From contig NZ_ADKM02000134.1 of NCBI RefSeq assembly GCF_000178155.2, positions 1 to 64,000 on the forward strand: a stretch of DNA of 64,000 nucleotides, in the 5' to 3' direction. The translations under genes and the position numbers were made by a program. The DNA comes from Hominimerdicola alba 8. Lineage in GTDB: Bacteria > Bacillota > Clostridia > Oscillospirales > Ruminococcaceae. Positions 55,226 through 64,000 of this stretch are shown one piece after another; positions within the stretch are counted from its first letter, which is position 1; each line of letters begins with the position of its first letter. The notes below the pieces were generated by a model, which searched no databases, was not told the DNA's origin, and was given only the letters and a program-made list of their open reading frames with translations.

Positions 55226-55310
55226 ACGGGGAGCTTGTAGGCAGGCTGAGAGGATAGCGACAGAGCTATCGACCCGCGACCTGATTTGGATAATGCCAAC
55301 GTAGGGACAT
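55226..55310 (+). promoter_or_regulatory. TPP riboswitch (thi box)
   Basis: Contains GGGGAGCTTGTAGGCAGG-CTGAGAGGAT, ACCTGATTTGGATAATGCCA and ACGTAGGGA, the diagnostic thi-box segments that bind thiamine pyrophosphate. Followed by a terminator hairpin, so it controls transcription of thiS to thiC. Confidence 0.95.
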
Positions 55311-55325
55311 AACAAACCGAACTAT

Positions 55326-55359
55326 CGGGGGACTGTTTTTGCGCGCAGTCCCCCTTTTT
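55326..55359 (+). terminator. Riboswitch-controlled terminator
   Basis: GGGGGACTG (55327-55335) pairs with CAGTCCCCC (55346-55354), followed by TTTTT. Confidence 0.88.
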
Positions 55360-55382
55360 GTTGGCTGATGGGAGGTAAAGAA

Positions 55383-55577
55383 ATGGTAAAGGTAAACGGC
55401 GATATCACTTCGTTTGACGGAAAGACCGTCACTGAACTGCTGGCTGAAAACGGCTACGACCCCAAAAGGGTAGCTGTTGAACTTAACCTCGATATCCTGC
55501 CGAAATCGCAGTATGACAGCACTGTGCTCAAAGACGGCGACAGCGTTGAAGTCGTCAGCTTTGTGGGGGGCGGTTAG
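55383..55577 (+). CDS. thiS: Sulfur carrier protein ThiS
   Basis: 64 residues, ubiquitin-like beta-grasp protein that carries sulfur as a C-terminal thiocarboxylate for the thiazole moiety. The C-terminus GGG provides the essential Gly-Gly. The ATG at 55383 is chosen over one at 55368 because GGAGGT lies between them. One base before thiF. Confidence 0.93.
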   Translation: MVKVNGDITSFDGKTVTELLAENGYDPKRVAVELNLDILPKSQYDSTVLKDGDSVEVVSFVGGG

Positions 55578-56213
55578 ATGATACCCACATGCGAGGATAT
55601 GTATGGTGCGCTTGAAGCGCGTCACGGCAGAGAACTTCAAAAAAAACTGTCTGAGGCAAAAGTCGCCGTCTGCGGGCTGGGTGGCTTGGGCTCTAATGCG
55701 GCAGTGCATCTGGCGAGAGCAGGCGTGGGCGAACTGATGTTGTTTGATATGGATAAAGTGGATATCACTAATCTCCATCGTCAGCAGTATTTTACCGACC
55801 AGCTGGGTCAGCCGAAAGCGGCGGCACTTGCCGAAACACTCGGCAGGATAGCGCCATACTGCAAGATAACTGCCCATGAAGTCAAGCTGACCGAAGATAA
55901 TATGGCTGAACTTCTGAAAGACTGCCATATAGTCTGCGAATGCTTTGACAAGGCAGACCGGAAAGCCATGCTTGTAAATTTCGTGCTGGAGAATTTTCCT
56001 GATAAGTATATGATCGCCGCTTCGGGCATGGCAGGGCTTGCCAGTGCCAACGAGATATGCACCAGACGGATAACGAAACATTTCTATCTCTGTGGTGACG
56101 GTCACACTGATGTGAATGAAGCAGGCACGCTGTTCGCATCAAGGGTGGCAGTTTGCGCGGCACATCAGGCTAATATGGTCATAAGGATAATAGCGGGCGA
56201 AACTGAGCCCTGA
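55578..56213 (+). CDS. thiF: ThiS adenylyltransferase ThiF
   Basis: 211 residues, E1-like enzyme that adenylates the C-terminus of ThiS. The nucleotide-binding VCGLGGLGSNAAVHLARAG, DITNLHRQQYF and DKADRKAMLV are conserved. Shorter than the E. coli protein and of the clostridial type found next to ThiS. Confidence 0.93.
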   Translation: MIPTCEDMYGALEARHGRELQKKLSEAKVAVCGLGGLGSNAAVHLARAGVGELMLFDMDKVDITNLHRQQYFTDQLGQPKAAALAETLGRIAPYCKITAHEVKLTEDNMAELLKDCHIVCECFDKADRKAMLVNFVLENFPDKYMIAASGMAGLASANEICTRRITKHFYLCGDGHTDVNEAGTLFASRVAVCAAHQANMVIRIIAGETEP

Positions 56214-56231
56214 GGAAAGGATAAGATAAAT

Positions 56232-57005
56232 ATGGAAAACAATGACAAGCTGATAATAGGCGGGCATGAGTTCAATTCGAGATTCATACTCGGTTCGGGC
56301 AAGTACTCGCTTTCACTTATAAAAGCGGCTGTCGAGAATGCAGGCGCTGAGATAATCACGCTGGCAGTAAGACGCGCCAACACCAAAGAACACGAGAGCA
56401 TACTCGACCATATCCCTGAGGGTGTCACACTTCTGCCGAATACTTCCGGTGCAAGAAATGCCGAAGAAGCTGTGCGCATAGCAAGGCTCGCCCGTGAACT
56501 TGGATGCGGCAATTTCGTAAAGATAGAGATAATGCGCGATACAAAGTACCTCCTGCCCGATAACGCAGAAACTATCAAGGCGACAGATATTCTGGCAAAC
56601 GAGGGCTTTGTGGTAATGCCATACATGTATCCCGACCTCAATACCGCCCGCGACCTTGTTAATGCAGGTGCGGCTTCGGTAATGCCGCTGGCATCACCGA
56701 TAGGTTCAAATAAAGGTCTTGCCACAAGGGATTTCATACAGATACTCATTGATGAGATAGACCTGCCTATCATCGTTGACGCAGGCATCGGCAGACCATC
56801 GCAGGCTTGCGAAGCTATGGAGATGGGCGCGGCGGCTGTAATGTCCAACACCGCACTTGCAACTGCGGGCGACCTGCCGATGATGGCTGACGCTTTCCGC
56901 AAGGCGATAGAAGCAGGCAGACAGGCTTACCTTTCGGGTCTGGGCAGAGTGCTTGTCAGGGGCGCATCACCCTCCGATACGCTGACGGGCTTCCTGAGGG
57001 ACTAA
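56232..57005 (+). CDS. thiG: Thiazole synthase ThiG
   Basis: 257 residues, TIM barrel forming the thiazole ring from deoxyxylulose phosphate, dehydroglycine and ThiS thiocarboxylate. The Schiff-base lysine is Lys97 in NFVKIEI. Conserved [27 protein letters not shown] and VDAGIGRPS are present. Confidence 0.96.
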   Translation: MENNDKLIIGGHEFNSRFILGSGKYSLSLIKAAVENAGAEIITLAVRRANTKEHESILDHIPEGVTLLPNTSGARNAEEAVRIARLARELGCGNFVKIEIMRDTKYLLPDNAETIKATDILANEGFVVMPYMYPDLNTARDLVNAGAASVMPLASPIGSNKGLATRDFIQILIDEIDLPIIVDAGIGRPSQACEAMEMGAAAVMSNTALATAGDLPMMADAFRKAIEAGRQAYLSGLGRVLVRGASPSDTLTGFLRD

Positions 57006-57017
57006 GGGGGCGCTGAC

Positions 57018-58268
57018 ATGGAGAACAATTATATCTTCGACTCTGAGGGGCTTTCGGAAGAAGCACTGAGGCGCAAGCACAAGCTGGAAAATGACCCCTC
57101 CTGCCGCACCGACCACATGAAGTATATGGAAGGTCAGGAGCAGATAAAGAGCGATATCCGCGAGAAAGTCATGGCACATTTTAACAGCTATGATGCCTCT
57201 GCCTACACTGCAAAAGATGTTTCACGCGCCTTACAGCAGGCAACTATCGGCGTTGAAGAGTTCAAGGCACTGCTTTCGCCCGCCGCTGAACCTTTCCTTG
57301 AACAGATGGCTGAACGTGCAAGGGTGGAAACAAGAAAGCATTTCGGCAACACGGTCTACCTGTTCACACCGCTGTATATAGCCAATTACTGCGAGAATTA
57401 CTGCGTTTACTGCGGCTTCAACTGCTATAATAAGATACGCCGCATGAAACTCAACATGGAGCAGATAGAGCATGAGATGAAAGTCATCGCGGACAGCGGC
57501 ATGGAGGAGATACTTATACTCACAGGTGAGAGCAAAGCGATGAGCGATGTAAGGTACATCGGAGAAGCATGCAAGCTGGCACGCAAGTATTTCAGAATGG
57601 TGGGCGTTGAGATATACCCTGTCAATGTTGAGGACTACCGCTATCTCCACGAATGCGGCGTTGACTATGTCACCGTCTTTCAGGAAACTTATGACAGTGA
57701 CAAGTACGAAACGCTCCATCTGGCAGGTCACAAGAGGGTGTGGCCTTACCGCTTTGAAGCGCAGGAAAGGGCGCTCATGGGCGGCATGAGAGGTGTTGCA
57801 GGGTCGGCATTGCTGGGACTTTCCGATTTCAGGAAAGATGCACTTGCCACTGCACTGCACATGTACTATCTGCAAAGAAAATACCCGCAGGCTGAGATAT
57901 CACTGTCATGTCCCAGACTGCGCCCGATAGTCAACAACGACAAGATAGACCCGCTGGACGTCCGTGAAAAACAGCTTTGTCAGGTGCTTTGCGCTTACAG
58001 ACTTTTCCTGCCGTTTGCAGGCATCACCGTTTCTTCCAGAGAGTCGAAGAGTTTCCGTGACGGCATCGTGAAGATAGCCGCAACTAAGATATCTGCGGGC
58101 GTTTCCACAGGTATCGGTGACCATGAGAGCAAGTACACAGGCAAGGAGAATGCCGAAGAGGGCGACGAGCAGTTCGAGATAGCCGACAGCCGCAGTTTTG
58201 AAACGATGTACAAGGATATGTCGGACGAGGGGCTTCAGCCTGTGCTGAACGACTATCTGTATGTGTAA
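57018..58268 (+). CDS. thiH: Tyrosine lyase ThiH
   Basis: 416 residues, radical SAM enzyme cleaving tyrosine to dehydroglycine for the thiazole ring; use of ThiH rather than ThiO fits an anaerobe. Cluster motif C125-x3-C129-x2-C132 in YCENYCVYCGF. The C-terminal BATS domain ends before an 8-base overlap with the next gene. Confidence 0.96.
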   Translation: MENNYIFDSEGLSEEALRRKHKLENDPSCRTDHMKYMEGQEQIKSDIREKVMAHFNSYDASAYTAKDVSRALQQATIGVEEFKALLSPAAEPFLEQMAERARVETRKHFGNTVYLFTPLYIANYCENYCVYCGFNCYNKIRRMKLNMEQIEHEMKVIADSGMEEILILTGESKAMSDVRYIGEACKLARKYFRMVGVEIYPVNVEDYRYLHECGVDYVTVFQETYDSDKYETLHLAGHKRVWPYRFEAQERALMGGMRGVAGSALLGLSDFRKDALATALHMYYLQRKYPQAEISLSCPRLRPIVNNDKIDPLDVREKQLCQVLCAYRLFLPFAGITVSSRESKSFRDGIVKIAATKISAGVSTGIGDHESKYTGKENAEEGDEQFEIADSRSFETMYKDMSDEGLQPVLNDYLYV

Positions 58269-59490
58269 GGTAGTCTGCGTAACTGCGCTGACACTTTGCG
58301 AAAACGCCCATAAACAGCTTGAGAAGATAGCTGAGAGCGGCGCTGATATGCTGGTGCTTCGGGCAAAAGAACTGACTGAGGACGAGTATAAAAAGCTGGC
58401 GGCGCGGGTCATGGAGATGTTTGCTGAGAGCAGTACGAAAGTTGTGCTTCACAACTTTGTGGGTGCGGCGCTGGAACTTGGCGCGGAATGTATCCACCTG
58501 CCGCTGGGGGTACTGCGCGGGCTTGATGATGACACAAAGTCAAAATTCAGGCTGATAGGCGCTTCATGCCACTCGACGGAAGATGCGCTGGAAGCGCAGA
58601 CTCTGGGGGCAGGTTATGTGACGGCGGGTCATGTTTTTAAGACCGACTGCAAGAAAGGTCTTGCAGGGCGCGGGCTTGACTTTGTGCGAAAAGTCAGCGG
58701 TGCGGTGGATATACCTGTTTACGGTATAGGCGGCATCTCGCCCGAAAATGCGGGGAAGGTCATTCGTGCGGGCGCTGACGGAGTGTGTGTGATGAGCGGC
58801 TTCATGTCGGGCGAACCGCACATGCTTACAGAAAAACTCAGGGAAGTGATGAATATGAGGATAACAGGCGATAAGCTGAGGCTTTACGCAATTACAGACC
58901 CCGCGCTCGTTAAAGAGCGGGGGATAGTCAGCTGTGTGGAAAGTGCGCTCAAAGGCGGCGCGAACATCATTCAGCTGAGGGACAAGCAGTGCGGTCATGA
59001 GGGGCTTGTGGCGCAGGCAAGGGAACTTCTGCCTGTATGCCATAAGTACGGTGCGCCGCTGATAGTCAATGATGACTGGCAGGCTGCCATAGAAGCAGGC
59101 GCAGACGGTGTCCATGTGGGCATAGAGGACGCACCTGTTGACGAGATAAGGGCGAAAGCAGGCGGCGGCTTCATGATCGGGGCGACTGCAAAGACTGTCG
59201 CGCAGGCGCAGAACGCTCAGGCGGCGGGGGCTGACTATTTAGGCGTTGGGGCACTGTTCCCGTCGCCCACAAAGACAAATGCGATACCTGTCAGCAAGGC
59301 GCTTTTCAGTGAGATAGCAGGCGCTGTGAGCATACCATGTGTAGCCATCGGCGGCATAAGCCTTGAAAATATAGGCACGCTTGCGGGCATGGGTGCAGAA
59401 GGATTTGCGGTAGTTTCGGCGGTTTTCGGGGCTGACGATATCGAAAGCAGGACGGCGCGGCTGAAAGAACTGATAAGCGGAATGTTCTGA
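58261..59490 (+). CDS. thiE: TenI-like/ThiE tandem fusion
   Basis: 409 residues made of two TIM-barrel halves of the same superfamily. The C-terminal half (about 199-409) is a full thiamine phosphate synthase, which joins HMP-PP and thiazole phosphate: QLRDK (238-242), VNDDW (269-273), PSPTKTNA (334-341) and VAIGGI (361-366). The N-terminal half (1-197) keeps the fold pattern (LVLRAKEL, YGIGGI) but has changed these positions (HNF for NDD, FKTDCKKG for PTxTK) and looks like TenI, the thiazole tautomerase. The frame is unbroken across the join; an internal start at Met199 with AGGGAAG upstream could also yield ThiE alone. Confidence 0.9.
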   Translation: MCKVVCVTALTLCENAHKQLEKIAESGADMLVLRAKELTEDEYKKLAARVMEMFAESSTKVVLHNFVGAALELGAECIHLPLGVLRGLDDDTKSKFRLIGASCHSTEDALEAQTLGAGYVTAGHVFKTDCKKGLAGRGLDFVRKVSGAVDIPVYGIGGISPENAGKVIRAGADGVCVMSGFMSGEPHMLTEKLREVMNMRITGDKLRLYAITDPALVKERGIVSCVESALKGGANIIQLRDKQCGHEGLVAQARELLPVCHKYGAPLIVNDDWQAAIEAGADGVHVGIEDAPVDEIRAKAGGGFMIGATAKTVAQAQNAQAAGADYLGVGALFPSPTKTNAIPVSKALFSEIAGAVSIPCVAIGGISLENIGTLAGMGAEGFAVVSAVFGADDIESRTARLKELISGMF

Positions 59491-59619
59491 TAAAATGCGC
59501 AGATGACCGACCGCAACGGCGGAACGTTCTGCGCTGAATGATATAAAGAGCGGCATATCGGGGGCACCACCTTATGTCGCTATACAAAACCAATGCTAGT
59601 AAACGAGAGGAGTAATACT

Positions 59620-60429
59620 ATGAGAACAGCATTGAGCATCGCGGGAAGCGATTCCAGCGGAGGCGCCGGGATACAGGCAGATATCAAGACAATGACGGCA
59701 AACGGCGTTTTCGCCATGACAGCCGTTACTGCCCTGACTGCACAGAACACGACGGGCGTTTCGGGGATAATGGAGGTAACTCCCGCTTTTCTTGCCGAAC
59801 AGCTTGACCGTGTATTTGAGGATATTTTTCCCGACGCTGTAAAAATAGGCATGGTATCATCGGCGGCGCTGATAGAAGCCATAGCTGACAAGCTGACAGA
59901 GTATAAGGCGAAGAACATCGTGCTTGACCCTGTTATGGTGGCTACCAGCGGGGCAAGGCTCATCAGTGAGGAAGCTATCGATACGCTGAAAAAAAGGCTG
60001 ATACCCCTTGCTGAGGTCATCACGCCCAACATTCCAGAAGCGGAAGTGCTGGCGGGTACTGAGATACGTTCGGCTGATGATATGGAGAAAGCGGCAGAGC
60101 AGATATTCGCGGAGTACGGCTGTGCTGTGCTTTTAAAAGGCGGTCATCAGCTCAACGATGCCAACGACCTGCTGGTGGGCAGGGGAGTGAAAAAGTGGTT
60201 CGAGGGCAAACGCATCGACAACCCCAACACTCACGGCACAGGCTGTACGCTTTCAAGTGCCATAGCATCAAATCTTGCAAAGGGCTATGCGCTGGACGAA
60301 GCTGTTGAGAGAGCAAAGAGGTATATCTCAGGTGCGCTGGCGGCTATGCTCGATCTGGGGCATGGCAGCGGACCGATGGATCACGCATTTGCGATAGACA
60401 ATGAATTTACAGCAGAAAGGAAAAATTGA
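59620..60429 (+). CDS. thiD: Hydroxymethylpyrimidine (phosphate) kinase ThiD
   Basis: 269 residues from the ATG at 59620 (GAGAGGAG upstream). Phosphorylates HMP and [35 protein letters not shown] and the catalytic [14 protein letters not shown] are diagnostic of this ribokinase-fold enzyme. About 130 bases after the fusion gene; the gap holds nothing recognised. Confidence 0.95.
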   Translation: MRTALSIAGSDSSGGAGIQADIKTMTANGVFAMTAVTALTAQNTTGVSGIMEVTPAFLAEQLDRVFEDIFPDAVKIGMVSSAALIEAIADKLTEYKAKNIVLDPVMVATSGARLISEEAIDTLKKRLIPLAEVITPNIPEAEVLAGTEIRSADDMEKAAEQIFAEYGCAVLLKGGHQLNDANDLLVGRGVKKWFEGKRIDNPNTHGTGCTLSSAIASNLAKGYALDEAVERAKRYISGALAAMLDLGHGSGPMDHAFAIDNEFTAERKN

Positions 60430-60430
60430 C

Positions 60431-61744
60431 ATGAGAGAATATGCAACACAGATGGAAGCCGCAAAGAAAGGCATCATCACACCCGAAATGAAGATCGTAG
60501 CCGAAAAGGAGTATATCGACCCCGAAGAACTCCGCGCACTGGTGGCTAAGGGCGAGGTGGCTATACCCTGCAACATAAACCACAAGGCTATTTCCCCTGA
60601 GGGCATCGGCACAAGAATGCGCACAAAGATAAACGTTAATCTGGGCATATCGGGCGATGCTAAGGACTACGAAAAGGAAATGCAGAAAGTCGAACTGGCA
60701 CACAAGTTCGGTGCTGAGGCGATCATGGATCTTTCAAATTACGGCAAGACCAACACTTTCAGGCGCGAACTGATAGCAAAGTCGCCTGCTATGATAGGCA
60801 CTGTGCCGATGTACGATGCTATCGGCTATCTGGAGAAGGATCTGCTGGAGATAACCGCTGAGGATTTCCTGAAAGTTGTACGCGCACATGCAGAAGAGGG
60901 CGTGGACTTTATGACCATTCACGCAGGTATAAACAGACGCGCTGTTGAGGCTTTCATGCGCGAGGGCAGAAAGATGAACATAGTTTCGCGCGGCGGCTCA
61001 CTGCTTTTTGCGTGGATGATGATGACAGGCAACGAGAACCCGTTCTACGAGCATTATGATGAAGTGCTGGAGATACTCCGTGAGTTCGACTGCACTATCA
61101 GTCTGGGCGATGCACTGCGTCCCGGCTGTATAGATGATGCTACCGATGCAGGTCAGATCGCCGAACTTATCGAACTGGGTCACCTGACACAGAGGGCTTG
61201 GGAGAAAGATGTTCAGGTAATGGTCGAGGGTCCCGGTCACATGGCTATGAACGAGATAGAAGCAAACATGCGTTTGCAGAAGCGCATCTGCCACAATGCG
61301 CCTTTCTATGTGCTGGGTCCTGTTGTTACCGATATTTTCCCCGGCTACGACCACATCACGACTGCCATTGGCGGCGCTATCGCGGCTTCCAGCGGTGCTG
61401 ATTTCCTCTGCTATGTTACACCCGCAGAGCATCTCAGACTGCCTGATGTCAACGATGTAAAGGAGGGCATTATTGCCAGCAAGATTGCCGCTCATGCTGC
61501 TGACATAGCTAAGGGCGTTCCTCACGCAAGGGACAAGGACAACGCTATGGCAGAAGCAAGGCACAAGGTCGAGTGGGAGGAGATGTTCAAGATAGCTTTT
61601 GACCCCGAAAAGGCAAGGGAGTATTTTGAAAGCACACCGCCCGCTGACAGACACACATGTTCGATGTGCGGCAAGATGTGCGCCGTTCGCACCACTAATA
61701 TGATACTCGAAGGCAAGACCGTAGAGTTCTGCTCGGAAAAGTAA
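60431..61744 (+). CDS. thiC: Phosphomethylpyrimidine synthase ThiC
   Basis: 437 residues from the ATG at 60431 (GAAAGG upstream), one base after the thiD stop. Radical SAM enzyme converting AIR to HMP-P. It is the short form lacking the N-terminal domain of E. coli ThiC. Core signatures include [25 protein letters not shown] and [11 protein letters not shown]. The C-terminal cluster motif reads C410-x2-C413-x3-C417, in CSMCGKMC. Last gene of the riboswitch operon. Confidence 0.95.
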   Translation: MREYATQMEAAKKGIITPEMKIVAEKEYIDPEELRALVAKGEVAIPCNINHKAISPEGIGTRMRTKINVNLGISGDAKDYEKEMQKVELAHKFGAEAIMDLSNYGKTNTFRRELIAKSPAMIGTVPMYDAIGYLEKDLLEITAEDFLKVVRAHAEEGVDFMTIHAGINRRAVEAFMREGRKMNIVSRGGSLLFAWMMMTGNENPFYEHYDEVLEILREFDCTISLGDALRPGCIDDATDAGQIAELIELGHLTQRAWEKDVQVMVEGPGHMAMNEIEANMRLQKRICHNAPFYVLGPVVTDIFPGYDHITTAIGGAIAASSGADFLCYVTPAEHLRLPDVNDVKEGIIASKIAAHAADIAKGVPHARDKDNAMAEARHKVEWEEMFKIAFDPEKAREYFESTPPADRHTCSMCGKMCAVRTTNMILEGKTVEFCSEK

Positions 61745-61756
61745 CAGTACAAAAAA

Positions 61757-61790
61757 TAGCCCCCGTACTCAGCTGAGTGCGGGGGTTTTG
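61757..61790. terminator. Terminator between thiC and the protease gene
   Basis: CCCCCGTACTCAGCT and AGCTGAGTGCGGGGG form a long stem with one mismatch, followed by TTTTGTGTTT on the plus strand and by CTATTTTTTG on the minus strand, so it serves both directions. Confidence 0.85.
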
Positions 61791-61793
61791 TGT

Positions 61794-63449
61794 TTACCTT
61801 TCCAATTCTGCAAGATATTCAAGGGAATAGTCCATAAGGTAGTCTTTGCCGTCATCAAACAGGGCGGTGAGCGCCTGATTGTTGTAAGGGACTTTAATAT
61901 CCACCTCAATGCCCGACTGATAGTCTGTGCCGCTGTCGATGAATACAGAGCCGTCCTTATTCAGCATGAGGGAACTTGAAAAGCTGAACATTCCTAAGTC
62001 GAGATCTGTCGGTGTTACGCCCTGCGCCGAGCCTGAACTTTCGGTAAAGCCGATTATCGTGGTGTTGTCAAAGCCCGACATCAGCTTGGTTATGTGGTCG
62101 GCGGCACTGACGGAATGGGCTGTCACCAGCACGATTATCCTGCCTTCGTCACCGAGAATATTTTCGCCGTCAAAAACTATATCGTGGTCGGTCTTCCACT
62201 TGCCGCCGCCTTCACTTTTGTAGCAGTGAGAGGTGTCGTCCCAGTAGGCATCGGTCACGTAGTAGTGTTCACCCTCAGGGGCGAACAGCTGTGCTATCGC
62301 CTTGACCATACTGCCCGAACCGCCGTTGTTCTCGCGAATATCAATTACTATATCACGAACGCCCTGTTCTTTCAGTGCAAGAATGTTCTCGCGTATCTCT
62401 TTCTGCATGGCGGCATGGTCATCTTTTTCGGAAATGCTGTCAAATGACATGGTCTTTATGCGCAGGCAGGCGGTGGTGTCATTCAGCTTTGTGACAGTCA
62501 TGTGTCCCACGTTAAGACCCTGATTGATAGTTTCATAAGCATCTTTACAGCGCGAATAGTAGTCATCGTTCAGCTTTGGCAGAGTTATGGTCTGCTGAAC
62601 GCCGTCATCGTCGGTATAGACCAGTTCGGCGGTTTCGCCGCCTGTGCCTGCGGCGAAAAATCCCTCGTAGAACTTTGCGTTGTCCTCGTCGGCATAGTTC
62701 TGCATCTCATAAAGTTCAGACTGCTTGTCGGCTTCGGCGGGGGAGATACCGTTCCAGCTGATGACGGGTGTGCCGTTGTGTATTCCTTTAGCTTTCAGGC
62801 TGTCATCTACCTGCACCGCCGCGAAAGAACCGTCAGCCAGCTTTGTTATGACCAGCCCGTAGTCATTTCCGCCTGCACATTTTTTTGCGGCTTTGTTGGT
62901 TTCTTCATCGGTGATGTAGTTTACATGCAGGTCATGGAACTCAGCGCAGAATTTCGCCCAGACTATCTCGTTGCGCACCTTGTCGTGGGCTTTTTCGGCT
63001 TCCTCGAACTGTGGGAGGTATTTGGCGTAGAGTGCGTCCCAGTCTATCTCTTTTTCTTCCGAAAGAACATAGTGGGCTTTCATTTTGTTGAAGCCGTTAT
63101 TGAAATTCTTCACCAGATCGGGGGTGCGGTAGCCGCCGACAAGGGTGCAGAGTGGAAGTGCTGTCAGCCCCAGCACAGCCGCCGTGACGGAAGCTATCTT
63201 TCGCGGCTTTTTTTCGGGCTTTGCAAGACCGATGACGAACACTGCTGCCGCGATATATGCGGGAAGCATCAGCTTTTCAAAGCCCGCGAGGTAGGTGAGT
63301 ATCGCGGTGAGAAAGGCGGGGACGAGCCAGCAGATGCGCCAGCGCGAACTCATGACCTTTTCGGCGTAGTTCGCCAGTGCCCAAAGCAGTACACTGCAAA
63401 GGGGCATAAGTGCGATGATGACAAGGTCGATATTTTTAATACTATCCAT
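61794..63449 (-). CDS. Membrane-anchored S41-like (tail-specific/C-terminal processing) protease
   Basis: 551 residues. About four membrane helices in the first 110 residues precede an extracytoplasmic domain of the S41 peptidase fold: VIDIRENNGGSGSM and the nucleophile region VLVTAHSVSAADHITKLM, with the Ser before AAD as catalytic candidate. A PDZ-like stretch (GIHNGTPVISWNGISPAEA) precedes it. It resembles bacterial S41-like surface proteins found in Firmicutes; substrate unknown. The start has GGGGGC upstream. Confidence 0.85.
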   Translation of the reverse strand: MDSIKNIDLVIIALMPLCSVLLWALANYAEKVMSSRWRICWLVPAFLTAILTYLAGFEKLMLPAYIAAAVFVIGLAKPEKKPRKIASVTAAVLGLTALPLCTLVGGYRTPDLVKNFNNGFNKMKAHYVLSEEKEIDWDALYAKYLPQFEEAEKAHDKVRNEIVWAKFCAEFHDLHVNYITDEETNKAAKKCAGGNDYGLVITKLADGSFAAVQVDDSLKAKGIHNGTPVISWNGISPAEADKQSELYEMQNYADEDNAKFYEGFFAAGTGGETAELVYTDDDGVQQTITLPKLNDDYYSRCKDAYETINQGLNVGHMTVTKLNDTTACLRIKTMSFDSISEKDDHAAMQKEIRENILALKEQGVRDIVIDIRENNGGSGSMVKAIAQLFAPEGEHYYVTDAYWDDTSHCYKSEGGGKWKTDHDIVFDGENILGDEGRIIVLVTAHSVSAADHITKLMSGFDNTTIIGFTESSGSAQGVTPTDLDLGMFSFSSSLMLNKDGSVFIDSGTDYQSGIEVDIKVPYNNQALTALFDDGKDYLMDYSLEYLAELER

Positions 63450-63461
63450 TTTTTTGCCCCC

Positions 63462-63977
63462 TTATTCTATATCGTCTTTGTGGAAGTAGCTGTATGCCGC
63501 CCAGAGGTATGCCGCGCCTGCCGCCAGCGAAGAAATGATGATGCGTACAGCAAGTGCAGTGTCGATATTGGGGTCGTAGATGACCTGTGCATCACGTTCA
63601 AGCCCGAAAGTCGCCCAATAGTCGAAGTGCAGAAGGTTCTGTATGCTTGTGAATGCCAGCACTGCGCCTGTGGGGTCAGCCTGCGCGGGCAGAAGCGTAA
63701 GAATGCACATGTAGCCGTAGCAAGCCAGAAAAGCATAACCCGGACGTTTGATGATGTATGTCAGCAGTATGTAAAAGCATATCTGTCTGAAAAACGGGAA
63801 TGCCATCAGCAGTATGCGCGTAACTGCCGCGCTGACGGGTATGCTGTTGCCCCAGCCTGTCAGCAGGGAGTATAAAGTCAGCGGTAATACCATCATCAGA
63901 GATCCCAGCAGTATGTTGAAAACGACAGTGACCGTCACCCTCGCGACGAATGACTGCTTTCTCAGTCTGCCAGACAT
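63462..63977 (-). CDS. Multi-pass membrane protein, unknown function
   Basis: 171 residues with about four hydrophobic helices (for example TVTVVFNILLGSLMMVLP and ICFYILLTYII) and a short acidic tail. The ATG at 63977 has no clear ribosome site in the 23 bases left, so it is probably coupled to a gene beyond the window. It lies 12 bases upstream of the S41-like gene and is likely co-transcribed with it. The sequence pattern is reminiscent of permease subunits next to an ABC ATPase, but this is weak. Confidence 0.7.
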   Translation of the reverse strand: MSGRLRKQSFVARVTVTVVFNILLGSLMMVLPLTLYSLLTGWGNSIPVSAAVTRILLMAFPFFRQICFYILLTYIIKRPGYAFLACYGYMCILTLLPAQADPTGAVLAFTSIQNLLHFDYWATFGLERDAQVIYDPNIDTALAVRIIISSLAAGAAYLWAAYSYFHKDDIE

Positions 63978-64000
63978 AAGTTCATAATTGGCAGTTTTGT

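Noticed and set aside
62502-63875. 457-codon plus-strand frame opposite the S41-like gene
   Set aside because: Antisense to a coding region with clear protease motifs; the translation is Cys/His-rich and unlike a protein.

Overview
The window is chromosome of an anaerobic, fibre-degrading Firmicute of the Ruminococcus type, very probably Ruminococcus albus or a close relative. The best evidence is at the left end. Two family 9 cellulases, encoded on the minus strand, both end in a C-terminal module of about 92 residues that I recognise as CBM37, a module known essentially from R. albus. Next to them lies a giant secreted protein ending in a dockerin. Housekeeping genes are of clostridial type (single-chain PurL, RecA-RecX, a T-box cysE/cysS locus, a TPP-riboswitch thiamine operon). 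Most genes have moderate to high GC, strong Shine-Dalgarno sites and sigma-A-like promoters.

Layout: 1-120 is the start of a secreted protein running off the left edge. 501-6611 holds two GH9 cellulases; these two and the partial gene share an AAAACGTTT operator. 7146-12812 encodes a dockerin protein with BspA-type leucine-rich repeats and 16 Ig-like repeats. 13378-18519 holds yunB, ligA, a DUF815 ATPase, a 135-bp tandem repeat array and two small unknown genes. 18877-27915 holds purL, a Vat-like acetyltransferase, an Lrp regulator with an aminotransferase, ispE, a zinc-ribbon membrane protein and a radical SAM enzyme. 27914-28543 is a repeat-built non-coding element. 28644-35101 is a long co-directional run: lipoprotein, two-component system, DUF1385, prmC, a histidine phosphatase and a zinc-ribbon protein. 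35245-39521 holds recA, recX, an unknown gene, rimO and pgsA. 39535-43596 is the Cys T-box locus (cysE, unknown, cysS) followed by a membrane cyclophilin. 43785-44579 is an AT-rich PfkB kinase, probably acquired. 44719-46395 is a GGDEF-EAL protein. 47552-49223 is a two-gene minimal SUF system. 49272-54984 is a minus-strand operon of defence or DNA-processing character: TerB-N/TerB-C protein, DUF2791/BrxD-like ATPase, P-loop kinase, a 52-residue small protein and an Lhr-like helicase. 55226-61744 is the TPP riboswitch and thiSFGH-(TenI-ThiE)-thiD-thiC. 61794-63977 holds an S41-like membrane protease and a membrane protein.

Two families of short dispersed palindromic elements without transposase are present: family A, four copies of about 90-120 bp; family B, two copies of 103 bp. 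They sit in intergenic leaders. The strongest candidates for under-described biology are the TerB/ATPase/kinase/helicase operon, the family B element (the stem differences between its copies are all wobble-preserving), and the shared cellulase operator. No rRNA, tRNA, CRISPR array, phage or complete insertion sequence was recognised. All calls come from reading the sequence; no database search was possible.
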